NCBI GenBank assembly: GCA_013398295.1
Contig: VZSF01001891.1
Span: forward strand, 1,550,001 to 1,614,000
Length of the DNA: 64,000 nucleotides
Direction: 5' to 3'
Source of the DNA: Chionis minor
Taxonomy: Eukaryota; Chordata; Aves; Charadriiformes; Chionididae
Shown: in pieces, positions 1-10,673 of the stretch
Layout of the letters: every line of letters starts with the position of its first letter
Numbering within the stretch: the stretch's first letter is position 1
Notes under the pieces: generated by a model
Databases searched by the model: none
The model's input: the letters and a program-made list of their open reading frames with translations, nothing else
What the model was told of the DNA's origin: nothing
Translations under genes and position numbers: made by a program

Positions 1-2181
1 AAGGGACATGAGGGAGGGACCACAGCGGAGGGAGGATGCAGACAGCACCACCATCCACAGCTCCCCAGTGGGCTTGCTTTAAACCCAGAGATAAGGAAGT
101 CTTCTCAACCTTAGTGGAGTTCCTGGAGGAGGAGAACCCCCAGCCCAGGAGTTTAGGATACCCACTGGCTTCCAGCTTTCCCTGGGAAGCAGAAGCGGGG
201 CCGCAGCCAGGGCTGGCAGGATCTCCCCATCTCCCCATCCCTTCCACGAAGGGGCTTTTCTCTTCCCCAGGGGCTGCTTTTTGCGGTGCAGGGAGGTGAA
301 CTGAAGCTAAGCTCTTAGTTTGCAACCCGGCGTAGCTCTGCAGCAAACGCCAGCAAGGGCCGCAAGCTCTCGGGATGTTTCCGGACCAAGCTCTTTAACT
401 ACAGACCAGAAGGCAATTCAGCCTTCTTCAGGAGAAAGATGAAAAAATAACAAAAAGAAACACATGTAAAGGTGCCTTTGATTTGCTCAAAAGAAGCTGA
501 AAAGCCTCATGACAGCTCAGCAGAACATCCTCACCTAAGCACAGCGCTTGACTCCCAAAAGGTGGTAGCCAGGAGCCGCCACCGATGCCACGACATTTCC
601 TGCCCACCAGGAAAGCACTGCGCCTTCCTTTGGCTCACAAGTTACTTTGACATTCGTTACTAATGACTGTATTGATTCACAAGTTACTTTGACATTCGTT
701 ACTAATGACTGTATTGATTCACAAGTTACTTTGACATTCGTTACTAATGACTGTAATGAGTATTTCAGCAGCACGTGGGAAAACCTTCCCTCTCTTCTCT
801 TCCCCTCATCTCTCAAATGCAGCAACCAGCAAACCTGGGGACCCAGAACTGAACTGGGACTTTCCTGGCCACAAAGGAGCCTCTTCAATCCCAAGTGCTT
901 TTCTGCAGAGCAAAGGAAGAGCCTCTCGACGTTCAAGGGCACCAGTAGAGCCCTGGTTGCACAGACCAGAGCAAGACACAGCCCGCGAAGCCCCGTGAGG
1001 CTGATGGACTGGGTTGGGTCTGCGCATGGGAATGGAGGAAACTGACTCGACCACCGGTGTCCAAAGAGCTGAAAATAAGCACGATTTGTGCTTCGGCTGA
1101 CGGGGTTTGGTTAGAAGGCAGCGAGGCGCACAGGATGCCCACAGGAGCCTGCCACTAGAAAACCAGCGAGTACAACTGCAGCAGCACATTTAAAAAGCAT
1201 CGTTACTGAAACGTTTCCAAGGTTATTACACATGATCTTAATGGTAAGAAAAGTCCATCTTTTTTGTCCTGCAAGTATGGACTAACGCTGTGTGTGCTGG
1301 TAGGATTCATATCCACGATGGCAGGGGAACCTGAGGCTGCCCGTTTGCCTCCCGGGCGTCTGCATGTAGCGTTCGAGGTTTGGGATTTTTTCTTTAAAAC
1401 CAGAACTGAACTATCTGCTGCTTGCAAGGCTTTGCAAGAAGCCTAAGCATCCTCGCCCATCAAAGCACTGCACAGCTTTCACCCATCTTTCCCTACTTCT
1501 GTGAAAACTAAATAAAAAAAAAAAAAAAAGAAGAAGCGAAAAGAAAGGAAAGGCTTGAAGTGCCTCAGCCCAAAGTCATTCATGCCTTTCGGTATGACAG
1601 CAGAGCACTTAACGGAGCATTTCTATAAATGAGATTCCTTTACAAACTAATCTAAGCTGTTTATTGTTTCCAAGGAGTGTGCACTTCCACAGCAGAACAG
1701 GAAGTTTTGACAGTTTAAGAAGTTCATTAAACTCTGGGAGGAAATTTAAACAATCAGTGACAGCTCTCATACAGCAAGGCAGCGCTGGAGAAGTCGCTAC
1801 CCTCCTAAAAGGCAGAGAGGCTGCAGCTTTTAATTATCACACTTGCATTAAGCCCCAGCGATTTTGTTACTACTTCTAAATTGTTTTGGCCCAACACCCA
1901 GGGCTTGCAACCGAGTAAAGCTATTCGCTCTTTTATTCTTATAGCCAAACGTCGCTTTTGTCCAAACCTCAAACCCCTTTATCTGTAAACAGGCCAAAGC
2001 AAGGCAGTGGAAGAAGTCAACAGTCTCGAGCACAAGAGAGCGCTTCAGCTTGGAAAAAACCTCACAGAGGTATACAGAGGAATATATAAAATAGGAGAGG
2101 AGGAGCGCGGTGGCGTCAGTCCGGCGAGCAGGCGGCTCCCGGGCAGGCTGGCGTCGGCTGTGCCGCTACGTTTGCACCTAC
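1..2181 (-). other. COL23A1 intron 2 (part)
   Basis: This stretch lies downstream of exon 2. I looked for Gly-x-y coding runs flanked by splice sites on the minus strand and found none. Its recognisable contents are a 42-bp tandem repeat near 635-755 and an A-run at 1511-1528. Confidence 0.7.
635..755. repeat. 42-bp tandem repeat, about 2.9 copies
   Basis: A 42-base unit starting TCACAAGTTACTTTGACATT repeats at 635, 677 and 719 with essentially no divergence, and the third copy breaks off near 755. Because 42 is divisible by three, it opens spurious reading frames on both strands. The near identity implies a recent expansion. Confidence 0.95.
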
Positions 2182-2251
2182 CTGGGGGGCACGTGCAGTC
2201 TGACGGAGCCTCTCTCGCCGTCCTCAGCTTTGCTAGTCCTTCGCCCAGTTT
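2182..2251 (-). CDS. COL23A1: COL23A1 coding exon 2 (linker with furin-type site)
   Basis: The exon is 70 nt. The acceptor CAG lies at 2254-2252 and the donor GTAGGT at 2181-2176. It encodes [19 protein letters not shown] and then T-C-P-P, plus the G of a glycine codon (phase 1). R-T-A-R fits the minimal furin pattern R-x-x-R, consistent with the known shedding of this collagen, and the C-x-C pair is a candidate for interchain disulfides. The intron separating it from exon 1 is about 4.4 kb. Confidence 0.9.
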
Positions 2252-5200
2252 CTGTTTGGAGGAGGAATAAAAAGCCATTTAGAGAATACGTTATATCTCA
2301 ATGCGGACTACGTACGCATGCCAACAGCCAAACCTTCCAGCACGCTTCCTTCCAGTCAGAGGTCGTAGAATCATAGAATTGTCGAGGTTGGAAGAAACCT
2401 TTAAGATCATGGAGTTCAACTATCTGCCCAAACCACCACTAACCCATGTCCCTCAGCACCACGTCTGCCCGGCTGGTAAACACCTCCAGGGATGGTGACT
2501 CCACCATTTCCCCAGGCAGCCTGTTCCAATGGATGATGACAGTGTCGGTGAAGAAATTTTTCCCAATATCCAATCTAAACCTCCCCTGGCGGAACTTGTG
2601 GCCATTTCCTCTCGCCCTACATAGTTTCACCCCGTTGCGTTCAGCCTCTCTGGAGAATACCCCATGCCCACAAAGTATTAAAAGTTTCTCAGCCAGTAGC
2701 CAGTCTACAACCCACGCGCGGGGCAGGCAGAGACTCCTGCGCATCCCCAGAGTCACTTGAGACAAGCACCGTGGGCTGGATTCATCCCCAGCAGCTATGA
2801 CCAGTCCCACGTCCAGACATCAGCATCACCTCAGCGCGTTTGGTGGCAGGAACAGAGCTGGGGGTGGAGAGCAAGCGAGCCCCTCTGCTCTGCCACGGCC
2901 GGCCCCCGCTGCGAGGCAAAAGCCCCGCCACAACCGACCACGAAGCTGCCTCCAAACACCCTGGAAGTTACATGGCAGGGTGACATTTGCACAACAGATG
3001 TGACCCGATTTGGCTGATTTTGTACTTAAAATTCATGCTATGTGGAGTTTTAGAGGTTCTGTAGGAGAGGGATGAGGAGATGAAGGAGAATGGGGTGGAT
3101 ACTGCCAGCGAGACCGGGGCGCTCACACACCCCTAGGTCCCCCAAAAGCCCGGCGTTTCCATCTCCGAGGTGAAAAGCTCATCGGTGGGGCTACTAGAAC
3201 TTGCAAAAAATTCACAAAACTAAAGCAATGTCTACGTGGCATATTGCAGACAGATGTGAGCGCGCTCTGCCTGCTCTGTAAGCCAACCAAAATGTTCGTG
3301 CCTGCATTTAGGACACTGCCAAGCCCCAGTTAATAAGCCCTGATGACAGGTAAGTTATATTAGCTGAGGCATAGCGCTTCGTGGCCCAGCAAGGGTGGGA
3401 ACATCTCATCTTCTCCCACAATCATTGCGCTCTCAGTCCTCCAGGAATGCCATGTCTCACCTAAAGTATTTACCAAGCGAGAAACCAATAATCTGATAAC
3501 TGGAGTCCCTGCATTTCAAAGAGAGAAAATTCAACGTCCTTATTGAATTCAGGGTGTTCGGACATGAATTTTATACAGCTGACAACCCAGTCTGTGGTCA
3601 AATATTTGACTGTTACAGACTATTCAGGAATTAGGCTACCTGTGAATTAGGTTTTTTTCCTTTTATTCTGGGGATTAAGCAGTTCTATCTGTTGTTGAAA
3701 TCGTACGCATTCCTTTCTAGCTGCTCCGATGGGATGCTGAGAGGTCCTGGAAGTATCAACATGGTTTCATAGCACCTGACAGAGAAGTTGTCCTGAGGGA
3801 AGTATAAGAAGCGGAATGATCCAGCTGCCTTCTGCAGCACAGACACTTTTCTTGAGAAAAAGTGGCAAGAAAGTATCTAAAGAGACTTTTCCAACAGCCA
3901 CTTGCAGTCTAAATGTTAGGGAGTTGCTCAATTTTTATGTGTTTATTTTAAAGTGATGATGAAGATGCTCGAGGAAACGAAAATAAGTTCTTCTGTCCTT
4001 TTTGTTCAGCAGGCATCACTGGGAACAGCAGAGGAGATCCGAATCCTGAATCCTGGAGCGAGTCCTCTGTTCTCCCATTGAATTGTTCTTGTCATGAAAC
4101 TGATTAATCTGGACACTCTCTGCCTACCGTGGACAATAAATCCTTTGTGAACAAAACAGTCCAGCTTTGTTTACAACAACTGGGAGCTTCTATAATCCTC
4201 CCGTTAACATCTTCCCTCCAGTATGAGAACTATGCGCTGCCGAAGTGGGGCTTTTGATGCCGAGCAAGCGGAGATGCTGCCACGTTCAGACCACGCTGCT
4301 GGAAACGTTTCAGAGGGCATCAAAGCCAGGACCCTGCAGCACGTCCCGCTGTAGGAACAGCCGAGGGAAGGGCAAGGTCCCACCACGTTAAAACCAGCAA
4401 TTTCTCCGAAGTTAGACGGATGCCTGTCACAGGGCCAGAAACTAAATCCTACTTGTCCAAATCGGCTTTCATTGCTTTAACTACACGCTCACCCTTCCTT
4501 TATTATTTCCTATCCTCTTTTACTTGCCAGACTTCTAAACACCACTAAAAGGAACAGAGCCAGCACGCTGGTGTTGTAGTTGCTGCTCTTTACATGCAGC
4601 TCTGCCATAAATTACACCAGCAAAGTCCGAGATCGCTATATGGAGTAATGCTTTTTGGATAGCCACAGAGAACAAAGTATGTCGGGTCATGCCCAGGGAG
4701 CGTATGGAGCTTTGGTTTCACTTCTGAAATGTTGTGGTAAACTTCAAAGGAGGACCAACACAGAATTTAACAAAAAAAAACCAAACAAAAACCCAACAAA
4801 AACCCTGACCCCAGGCATCGGTTGATGTTCATGATGATGGAAATATTCTCTCGCTCTCCAGAAACTCTCAGGCACAGAAAGGACAAAGTTGCCCGACGAG
4901 CAAGCGCCCTTATGGAGAGGAGTTTGGTCAAGAAACAGAGGCTTTCTGAAGCTTTAACATAAATGAGTAAGCTCGTTTAAAATGACTACTAATAGATAGC
5001 ACAATCGTGACCACGCATTCCTTGAATCTGTGACTCCTTTCAAAATTTGCTTTCAGTATTGACAAAAGTTTGGGCATACTAAATGTTTCAACAAGCTCCC
5101 TCTTGCATTAGAAACCCAATTACGTGGTTTTGCTTTATTTTCCCCCGTACAGTCTCTATCTGAGCGTTCCCAGTACAAAACAAGCTTTCCACACTTAACT

Positions 5201-6859
5201 AAATCTCAGCAAGAGGTTGCACATGATCTTAGGCAGTGCCACAGAAACCATTCCCATTGCTAAGCACATTTATTGGAGTAATTGGAATAGAACCCACTGC
5301 CATGACTGGCAGGCTAATTCCTGCCTGGAGAAAAGACGTTAACTAGATTTTGTGATTACGCCTCACAAGCACCCCTCTGTTCTGGTATTCAGGGTTTTCA
5401 CAAAAAATATTTTTTAACATTTCCCTTTTATCGCGGCACATCAACGCGACCAAGTTTCCAGGAGGATGGACGCGGTGGTGCCGGCAGTACCCTCACCGTA
5501 ATTCCGGTGGTGCCGGCAGTACCCTCACCGTAATTCCAATGGCGTTGGGAGGCGGCAGGAGGGATTTTCTCCCCGTCCCCCCAGCGCTGCCTCCATCCCC
5601 CCTCGCATCCCGCCCCGCGCCAAGGTGAACCAGCTCCGCTCCCCGGAGCCGCTCACAGCTGGAAGGCGCTGCGTAAAAAAAAAATAAATACATTTTTGCA
5701 CGATCGAGGCTTCACGGCCGTAACGATTTTAACTCAGCGCCGTGTTCCGCACCCCAGTCAGGCCATTAATAAAATCCCAGTGTAAAACTGTCCCCAGATG
5801 TCAGAATCGATCACCCGGGAGCGTCCCGCGGCAGCCCCGCAAGCCGTGTTGGCTCTCGCTGCACCTCGTGAACTCGGGTTTACACAAATCCAGCAAATCA
5901 GCTGTGGGATCTTCAAGTGTTTCCTACGAGTGACGGGAGCCCTCCCTGTCCTGTCCCCCCCTGCCTGTAAAAAGCCCCAAACCCAAACACCAGAGTCCGG
6001 GTGGGGGAAAATACAACCCTGGGATCAAGCGCAGCTTCTCCCAGAGGTTTGGTTTAGTTATGGAGAAGGGCACCGGGGCGGACAGTTGTTCTCAAGTCGG
6101 AGAAGTCTTTCAGCGCTGAAATCTGTATGGAACCGTTTCGGAAACCCCTGGGACTGAGAGCGAGGTACCTCCTTGCTCGTCCCGTCCACCCGCCACAGAC
6201 CAGTCCGGCGCCGCTGGAGCAGGCGGTGCCCCGGGACAGCCAGCCCGGATAACGGGGACGGCGTTCGTACCCTGCAGCAGGACGTCACCGTCTGTCACAT
6301 CCCCAGAGAAGCAGCGTGGAAGCGCTCGGGTCACCTTTGCCAGCGCGTCCCCACGGGCTCCGCTGCCCGACTCCGCCACCGGGGGTTCTCCTCCCCCGAA
6401 ACCAGAGGGGCTTCGCCGCGCCTCGCCCCGCGCCGGTTCACGGCGGCGGCGGCGATAAAAAGGGGGAGAAGTTTGGTAAAAGGGAAGAAGTTTTTTGGGG
6501 GTTGTTTCTTTTTTATTTTTTTTTTTCCCCGAAGGGGAAGCGAAGCCGCTGGCGGAGCGGAGGGAGGGAGGGAGGGAGGGAGCCCCCGGGACCGAAGCGC
6601 CCCCCAAGCCTCCCCTCGCCGCGGGGCCGGCGCCGCCACTCACCTCGCGGAAGAGCTGCTCCACGCGGGGCCGCAGCGCGTCCAGCAGCGGCCCGGGGCC
6701 GGCGGCGCCCCGCTCCTCCAGCGCGGCCAGCCGGCCCTGCAGCTCCGCCGTCTTGGCGCCCAGCAGCAGGCAGACGGCCACGGCCGTCAGCGACAGCAGC
6801 AGGCACAGCGCGGAGGTGGCGGTGCCCGCCGCGGCGGCGGCCCCGCCGAGCCCGCTCAT
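2182..6859 (-). CDS. COL23A1: Collagen alpha-1(XXIII), 5' end (exons 1-2 of a longer gene)
   Basis: COL23A1 encodes a type II transmembrane collagen with a short cytoplasmic tail, one membrane span and a collagenous ectodomain that can be shed by furin-like proteases. Two coding exons are visible, 6644-6859 and 2182-2251. They join in phase 0 and give 95 residues plus one base of the next codon. Residues 16-34 form a hydrophobic span with Cys19 and Cys30. A helical stretch with coiled-coil character follows (residues 35-72), then the family's linker with RTAR at 82-85 and a C-x-C pair (Cys91, Cys93) leading into the first Pro-Pro-Gly. I see no collagen-repeat exon in 1-2181, so the other exons lie further left. 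The start is taken as ATG 6859-6857, but a run of N begins five bases upstream and a more 5' start cannot be excluded. Family identity is strong from the linker and from CLK4 lying upstream, as in mammals. Confidence 0.9.
2363..2660 (-). mobile_element. CR1 LINE, 3' fragment
   Basis: On the plus strand this begins AGAATCATAGAATTGTCGAG, the reverse complement of a CR1 3' tail. The minus strand then decodes the conserved end of the CR1 reverse-transcriptase ORF ([17 protein letters not shown], then a HWNRLP-type motif and VESPSLEVF). The 5' boundary is unclear and it may reach about 2790. It is a truncated, immobile copy. Confidence 0.9.
5474..5537. repeat. 32-bp tandem duplication
   Basis: Two identical 32-base copies, 5474-5505 and 5506-5537, begin GGTGGTGCCGGCAGTACCCT. 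The unit is G+C-rich and lies about 1.1 kb inside intron 1 from the COL23A1 exon 1 donor. Confidence 0.95.
6644..6859 (-). CDS. COL23A1: COL23A1 coding exon 1 (cytoplasmic tail, membrane anchor, start of stalk)
   Basis: This exon holds 72 codons. The cytoplasmic part is short and Ala/Gly-rich ([16 protein letters not shown]), followed by the membrane segment [19 protein letters not shown] and an amphipathic Leu/Glu/Arg stretch. It ends at CGCGAG followed by the donor GTGAGT (plus-strand ACTCAC 6638-6643). As I recall the mammalian protein, its cytoplasmic tail is longer and Gly-rich. The shorter tail here may be real or may reflect the assembly gap just upstream. Confidence 0.88.
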
Positions 6860-6863
6860 CGCG

Positions 6864-7215
6864 NNNNNNNNNNNNNNNNNNNNNNNNNNNNNNNNNNNNN
6901 NNNNNNNNNNNNNNNNNNNNNNNNNNNNNNNNNNNNNNNNNNNNNNNNNNNNNNNNNNNNNNNNNNNNNNNNNNNNNNNNNNNNNNNNNNNNNNNNNNNN
7001 NNNNNNNNNNNNNNNNNNNNNNNNNNNNNNNNNNNNNNNNNNNNNNNNNNNNNNNNNNNNNNNNNNNNNNNNNNNNNNNNNNNNNNNNNNNNNNNNNNNN
7101 NNNNNNNNNNNNNNNNNNNNNNNNNNNNNNNNNNNNNNNNNNNNNNNNNNNNNNNNNNNNNNNNNNNNNNNNNNNNNNNNNNNNNNNNNNNNNNNNNNNN
7201 NNNNNNNNNNNNNNN
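6864..7215. other. Assembly gap, 352 N
   Basis: This is a run of undetermined bases inside the CpG island, five bases upstream of the chosen COL23A1 start codon. It hides the 5' UTR and core promoter and possibly extra N-terminal codons. Reading frames that appear to cross it are artefacts. Confidence 1.
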
Positions 7216-7330
7216 AGCGGGGCCGGGGGAGGCCGGAGGGGACCCCCCCCCTCCCCAATCCCCGTCCCCGGCGGGACACCGAGCTGGGAAACGAGCCCTC
7301 CTCCCCGCGCGAGCGCCACCCGAAGCGGGG

Positions 7331-10309
7331 TCAAACCGCTTAGGATTTTTGTCCTTTGGGTGCCACAGCCGCTGCCCCCAGTTTTAGGGAAAAGACCTTA
7401 TCCGCAAGCAAAGGCCAGTGGGCTCCCACCACCCGCCCTAATTTACAGGTTTTATGACAAAGTGTCCCATGTGCTGTAGGGAGCCTTTGAACGCGGGAAA
7501 CACTGCTCAGATAAAAGCACTAAGCACCCCCAGACTTTGCCAAACTTCCTTGTCTTTTCCCTCGTCGTTCCGGGTTGTGGCACATCGACTCTTCACTCAC
7601 CTATCGGTGAGAAACACCCCGGGGAACCCCCGGCCTGGCTGGACCGAGCACACGCTGCCCGCGTCCAGGCGGACACACGGCCCCGGCGCCACAGAGCCTC
7701 CCCTGGAGCAGGGATTCTTCTAGAAAAGCGGGTGAAGCCCCGGGCAGAAAGCGCTCCTAGGAGCCGTTGGTGTCCAGTGACCGCGTTAGGGAAACACACG
7801 CGCGGATGCTCCGCTGCGGGGCTGGATGTACACACTCTCGTTGTGTAGCCACTACTTCCAAACCGGCTCGCCAGGCAAATCCGCACCGTGCGCTAACGAC
7901 TCTTTCCTGCTCTCCTCCACGCGCCTGGAGGTACAATGAAGAAAACTCCAGGTTTTGGTGAGCAGCCTCTTCCTCACCCTCTCCTTTCTCTGAGCCTGCT
8001 CAGACTTCGCTTACATGCTCCACGGATTGCACATGCACGGGACCGTCGCTCGGGGGGAGCTCCCAGGGTGCAAAGGATCTTGTCCGAAAACGCATCCATG
8101 GGACGGGAGCGCTCCTTGGGACAGACACACCCGCAGACTGTGCCCGGAGGAAGGACCCATCATGACAGTAGCTGCTGAGCCCCCTGCCCGCAACTCCTCA
8201 GGAAGTTCCCTTTCCCAGGAAGTTTAACCCCCAGCTCAGCTCTTCCCCTGCCCTGCCCGGCTGCTGGAGCTCTGGATCTCAGAGGTCATTTGCACTCCAG
8301 CGGCAAAGCTCCGTTTGCCTAAAAGACAGCGTCACTTCGCCCGTCACCCCTGTTCAGCAACACCTGGAGCTGACCTGTTACAGATGCACAGGGCCGGGCT
8401 GCCTGGCTGAACCACTCACATTTACAGACCCTATTTTTGAGGGACAATAGGGAGAGACACGTAAAAATCTCTCCCCGAGAGTGGGAGAAATGAGACCTGC
8501 TGGAGACAGAGCCCCTGGCACCCGGCTGCTGCCCCGCTGCCAACAGCTCTGCGCCGGGGCGAGCCCGGGGATCTTGGATTTGTGCCCCCTCAGAGCAACA
8601 CTTCTTTTGTACACGCCGTAAGGGCTGCAAAACTACTTGGCACCTCGCTGCAGCTGCTGGATGAATCTTGACAGTGCCTTTTTTTAAAGTTTATTGGGAG
8701 GAGGAAAGTGAATTTAAACAGGTTTTTATAATACATAGATTCTCCCCTCCAGCATTTATCTCCTTCAGCAAGTGCGATGCATTTAGCAACGACACTAACA
8801 AAGCCTGAAGTACTCCTTAAGCAAGAGTACGCAATCTTTCCCCTTCTAATTTTGATAGAACCGTTTTATAGTTACAGTTTTATAGTTATAGCAGCACATA
8901 AACTTTTTTCCCCCCCATCTGCCTTTGATTTGCGTTGCGTAGCCGACAGGCTCAGCCAAGAGCTTTGCCTCTGAAGATGCAAAGTACTGTGGGAAGAAGC
9001 AGAGGAAGGAATTCACCCCCATCCTCCTCAGTCCTAGGGCGGCCACTGCAGACCTGGATGGTACCAACCGTTTTCTGTCACGCAGAGAAGAAACAACAAT
9101 GTAAATATCACCCTCCGAGGAAGGAGCGTGTCTATTATGAGACAGAATCAAGCCCAGCGGGCGGCACTGGTGACAGAAGATAAGCTTTCAAAGCCTTGTC
9201 CCAGCGATATCCTACCCCCGAGTCAGAGATATGCACGTCTGGAGCCTCTTGCAAATTCAGCCTCCTCCACACCACTGGAACAAGGACACCGGTTTAAAAT
9301 CTCGCTGTGCGTTAGGGCTTACTCCGCAAGCACAAAACCTGAAGTCGGGCTCCTGTGGAGTTGAAACAATTTACCATTTCCTTCCTTAAGCAAGTCTCGC
9401 ATGGGGAAGTCAGAAGGGCACTGAACGGCCACAGCTCGCGCACCGCATCCACACCCCCAGCCCGCGAGAACTCTGCCAGGGTAGCGCCCCTTCCTCCTGC
9501 TCAGCAAGCCATCCGCGCGGCGTCAAACGGATTAAAAGTGTTAAACGAGACCGAGAAAACATCCAACTTCAACAGGGAAGAGCAAAAACTACCAAACAAA
9601 GTGCATTAATGGGGCTTGGCAAGCAGTGCCACTTTCTTCTCAACTCGGCACCCGAGTTCAGGAGTCTCAAAACCGAGAACCCGTCCTCCTCCTTCCCACG
9701 TTAGTCTGATGACAGCGTTCCTCAGCTGCCTAGGTTACTTATTGATCAGTAATTAGAGCTCCACAGAAATATGAAGACTTCAGGATGATCTTGTTACTAT
9801 CACAAGAGAAGGGCTCAATTCTATCACAATTCTGTGGCATGCATTTTTCTCCAGGGGCAGTCCAGTCCTCCTAAAAACTTTATGAAAAGGCTGATAATTC
9901 AGTGAATCAAAATAATACTGAAAATAGTACTTTTCAGATCTTAACCAAGAAAACCTACCTACAAATACTTAACACTAAAAGCATCAGACAAGTTTCCAGA
10001 GGCTAATTAGCAGCTAGAGCATGATGCATGCTCTTTAACAGAAAGTCTGGGAGAAAGGTGACCCACAAGAGACACCTCCTTAGAAGACGCACTGCTGTCA
10101 ATCACGTTTCAGAAGGGCTGTCACACCAAGTACTACACAGCACGATTAGCCAGCCTCAGCCCGTCAAATCTTCTCATTATGACTATAAAAGGAAACCAGT
10201 TAAAAACATTTAGTGTTTTCAAAACTTGCTCAGATAGCCCCCAGAGCCCTCACCTCAAGGCAGATGCTTAACAAGCCCCATCTGCAAAGAGGGACAGAGT
10301 TCCAAAGAG
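7331..10309. other. Intergenic: COL23A1 upstream flank to CLK4 3' end
   Basis: About 3 kb separates the COL23A1 promoter from the CLK4 polyadenylation region, with both genes on the minus strand. The first kilobase stays G+C-rich (promoter flank) and the remainder becomes A+T-rich. I see no exon, RNA gene or clear repeat. An imperfect duplication TTTTATAGTTACAGTTTTATAGTTATAG-like lies near 8863-8890. Confidence 0.6.
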
Positions 10310-10535
10310 AGAACGATTTTCAAAAATGAAAATTACCTTTATTTTTCACTTTGATACCCATAAGACTACAATGGTTCAACAAGGTAAACATAACAGTTAT
10401 ACAAAACATAAGGAAATATTTACAGACTTAACTGTACAAAATAATTTAAAGTTTACAAAAGTTTCATGCAACCTTTGTTGACTGACACAGTCTAGGAAGT
10501 CTCCTTGGAGAAGCATAAAAGATCTTCAAAATTAT
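10310..10535 (-). other. CLK4: CLK4 3' UTR (inferred)
   Basis: A short A+T-rich 3' UTR runs from the stop codon to a candidate polyadenylation site. A canonical AATAAA on the minus strand lies at 10343-10338, so cleavage would fall near 10310-10325. The exact end is inferred, and longer isoforms are possible. Confidence 0.55.
10338..10343 (-). terminator. CLK4: Candidate CLK4 polyadenylation signal AATAAA
   Basis: The plus strand reads TTTATT, which is AATAAA on the coding strand, about 190 nt past the stop codon. Further AATAAA copies at 10540-10535 and 10544-10539 overlap the stop codon itself and could serve weakly. Confidence 0.5.
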
Positions 10536-10673
10536 TTATTTATTTAATGGTTCAAAAAAAGGATGCTGCAAGGCTTCGTCAAGAGTAATTCTTTTGGCTG
10601 GATCATACTCCAGCATCCTGCGAACAAGGTCAAACAGACTCTGATGATCTGTGTCTTGGCAATGCATGAATTC
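10536..10673 (-). CDS. CLK4: CLK4 last coding exon with stop codon
   Basis: The exon encodes [20 protein letters not shown] and ends [13 protein letters not shown] before TAA at 10538-10536. Human CLK4 ends in DLLKKK, so the tail differs at its last residues. The stop codon lies inside overlapping AATAAA hexamers. Confidence 0.93.
   Translation of the reverse strand, partial: EFMHCQDTDHQSLFDLVRRMLEYDPAKRITLDEALQHPFFEPLNK

Larger units (their letters stand above)
2252..6643 (-). other. COL23A1 intron 1
   Basis: This intron separates exons 1 and 2 in phase 0. It contains a CR1 relic at its 3' side (2363-2660), an A-rich tract near 4771-4802, a 32-bp tandem duplication (5474-5537) and a rise in G+C towards exon 1. 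I see no other exon in it. Confidence 0.7.
6170..7330 (-). promoter_or_regulatory. CpG island over COL23A1 exon 1
   Basis: The sequence is dense in G+C and CpG on both sides of the N run and covers exon 1, its donor and the presumed promoter. The transcription start cannot be located because the most likely place lies inside the gap. No TATA box is evident in the readable parts. Confidence 0.75.

Noticed and set aside
2439..2810. 123-codon frame with reverse-transcriptase-tail similarity
   Set aside because: It is the decayed end of a CR1 LINE, so it is annotated as a repeat and not as a host gene.
6110..7479. Very long open frames on both strands across the N run
   Set aside because: They exist only because the N's contain no stop codons. 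Only the 6644-6859 segment on the minus strand has homology and a splice donor.
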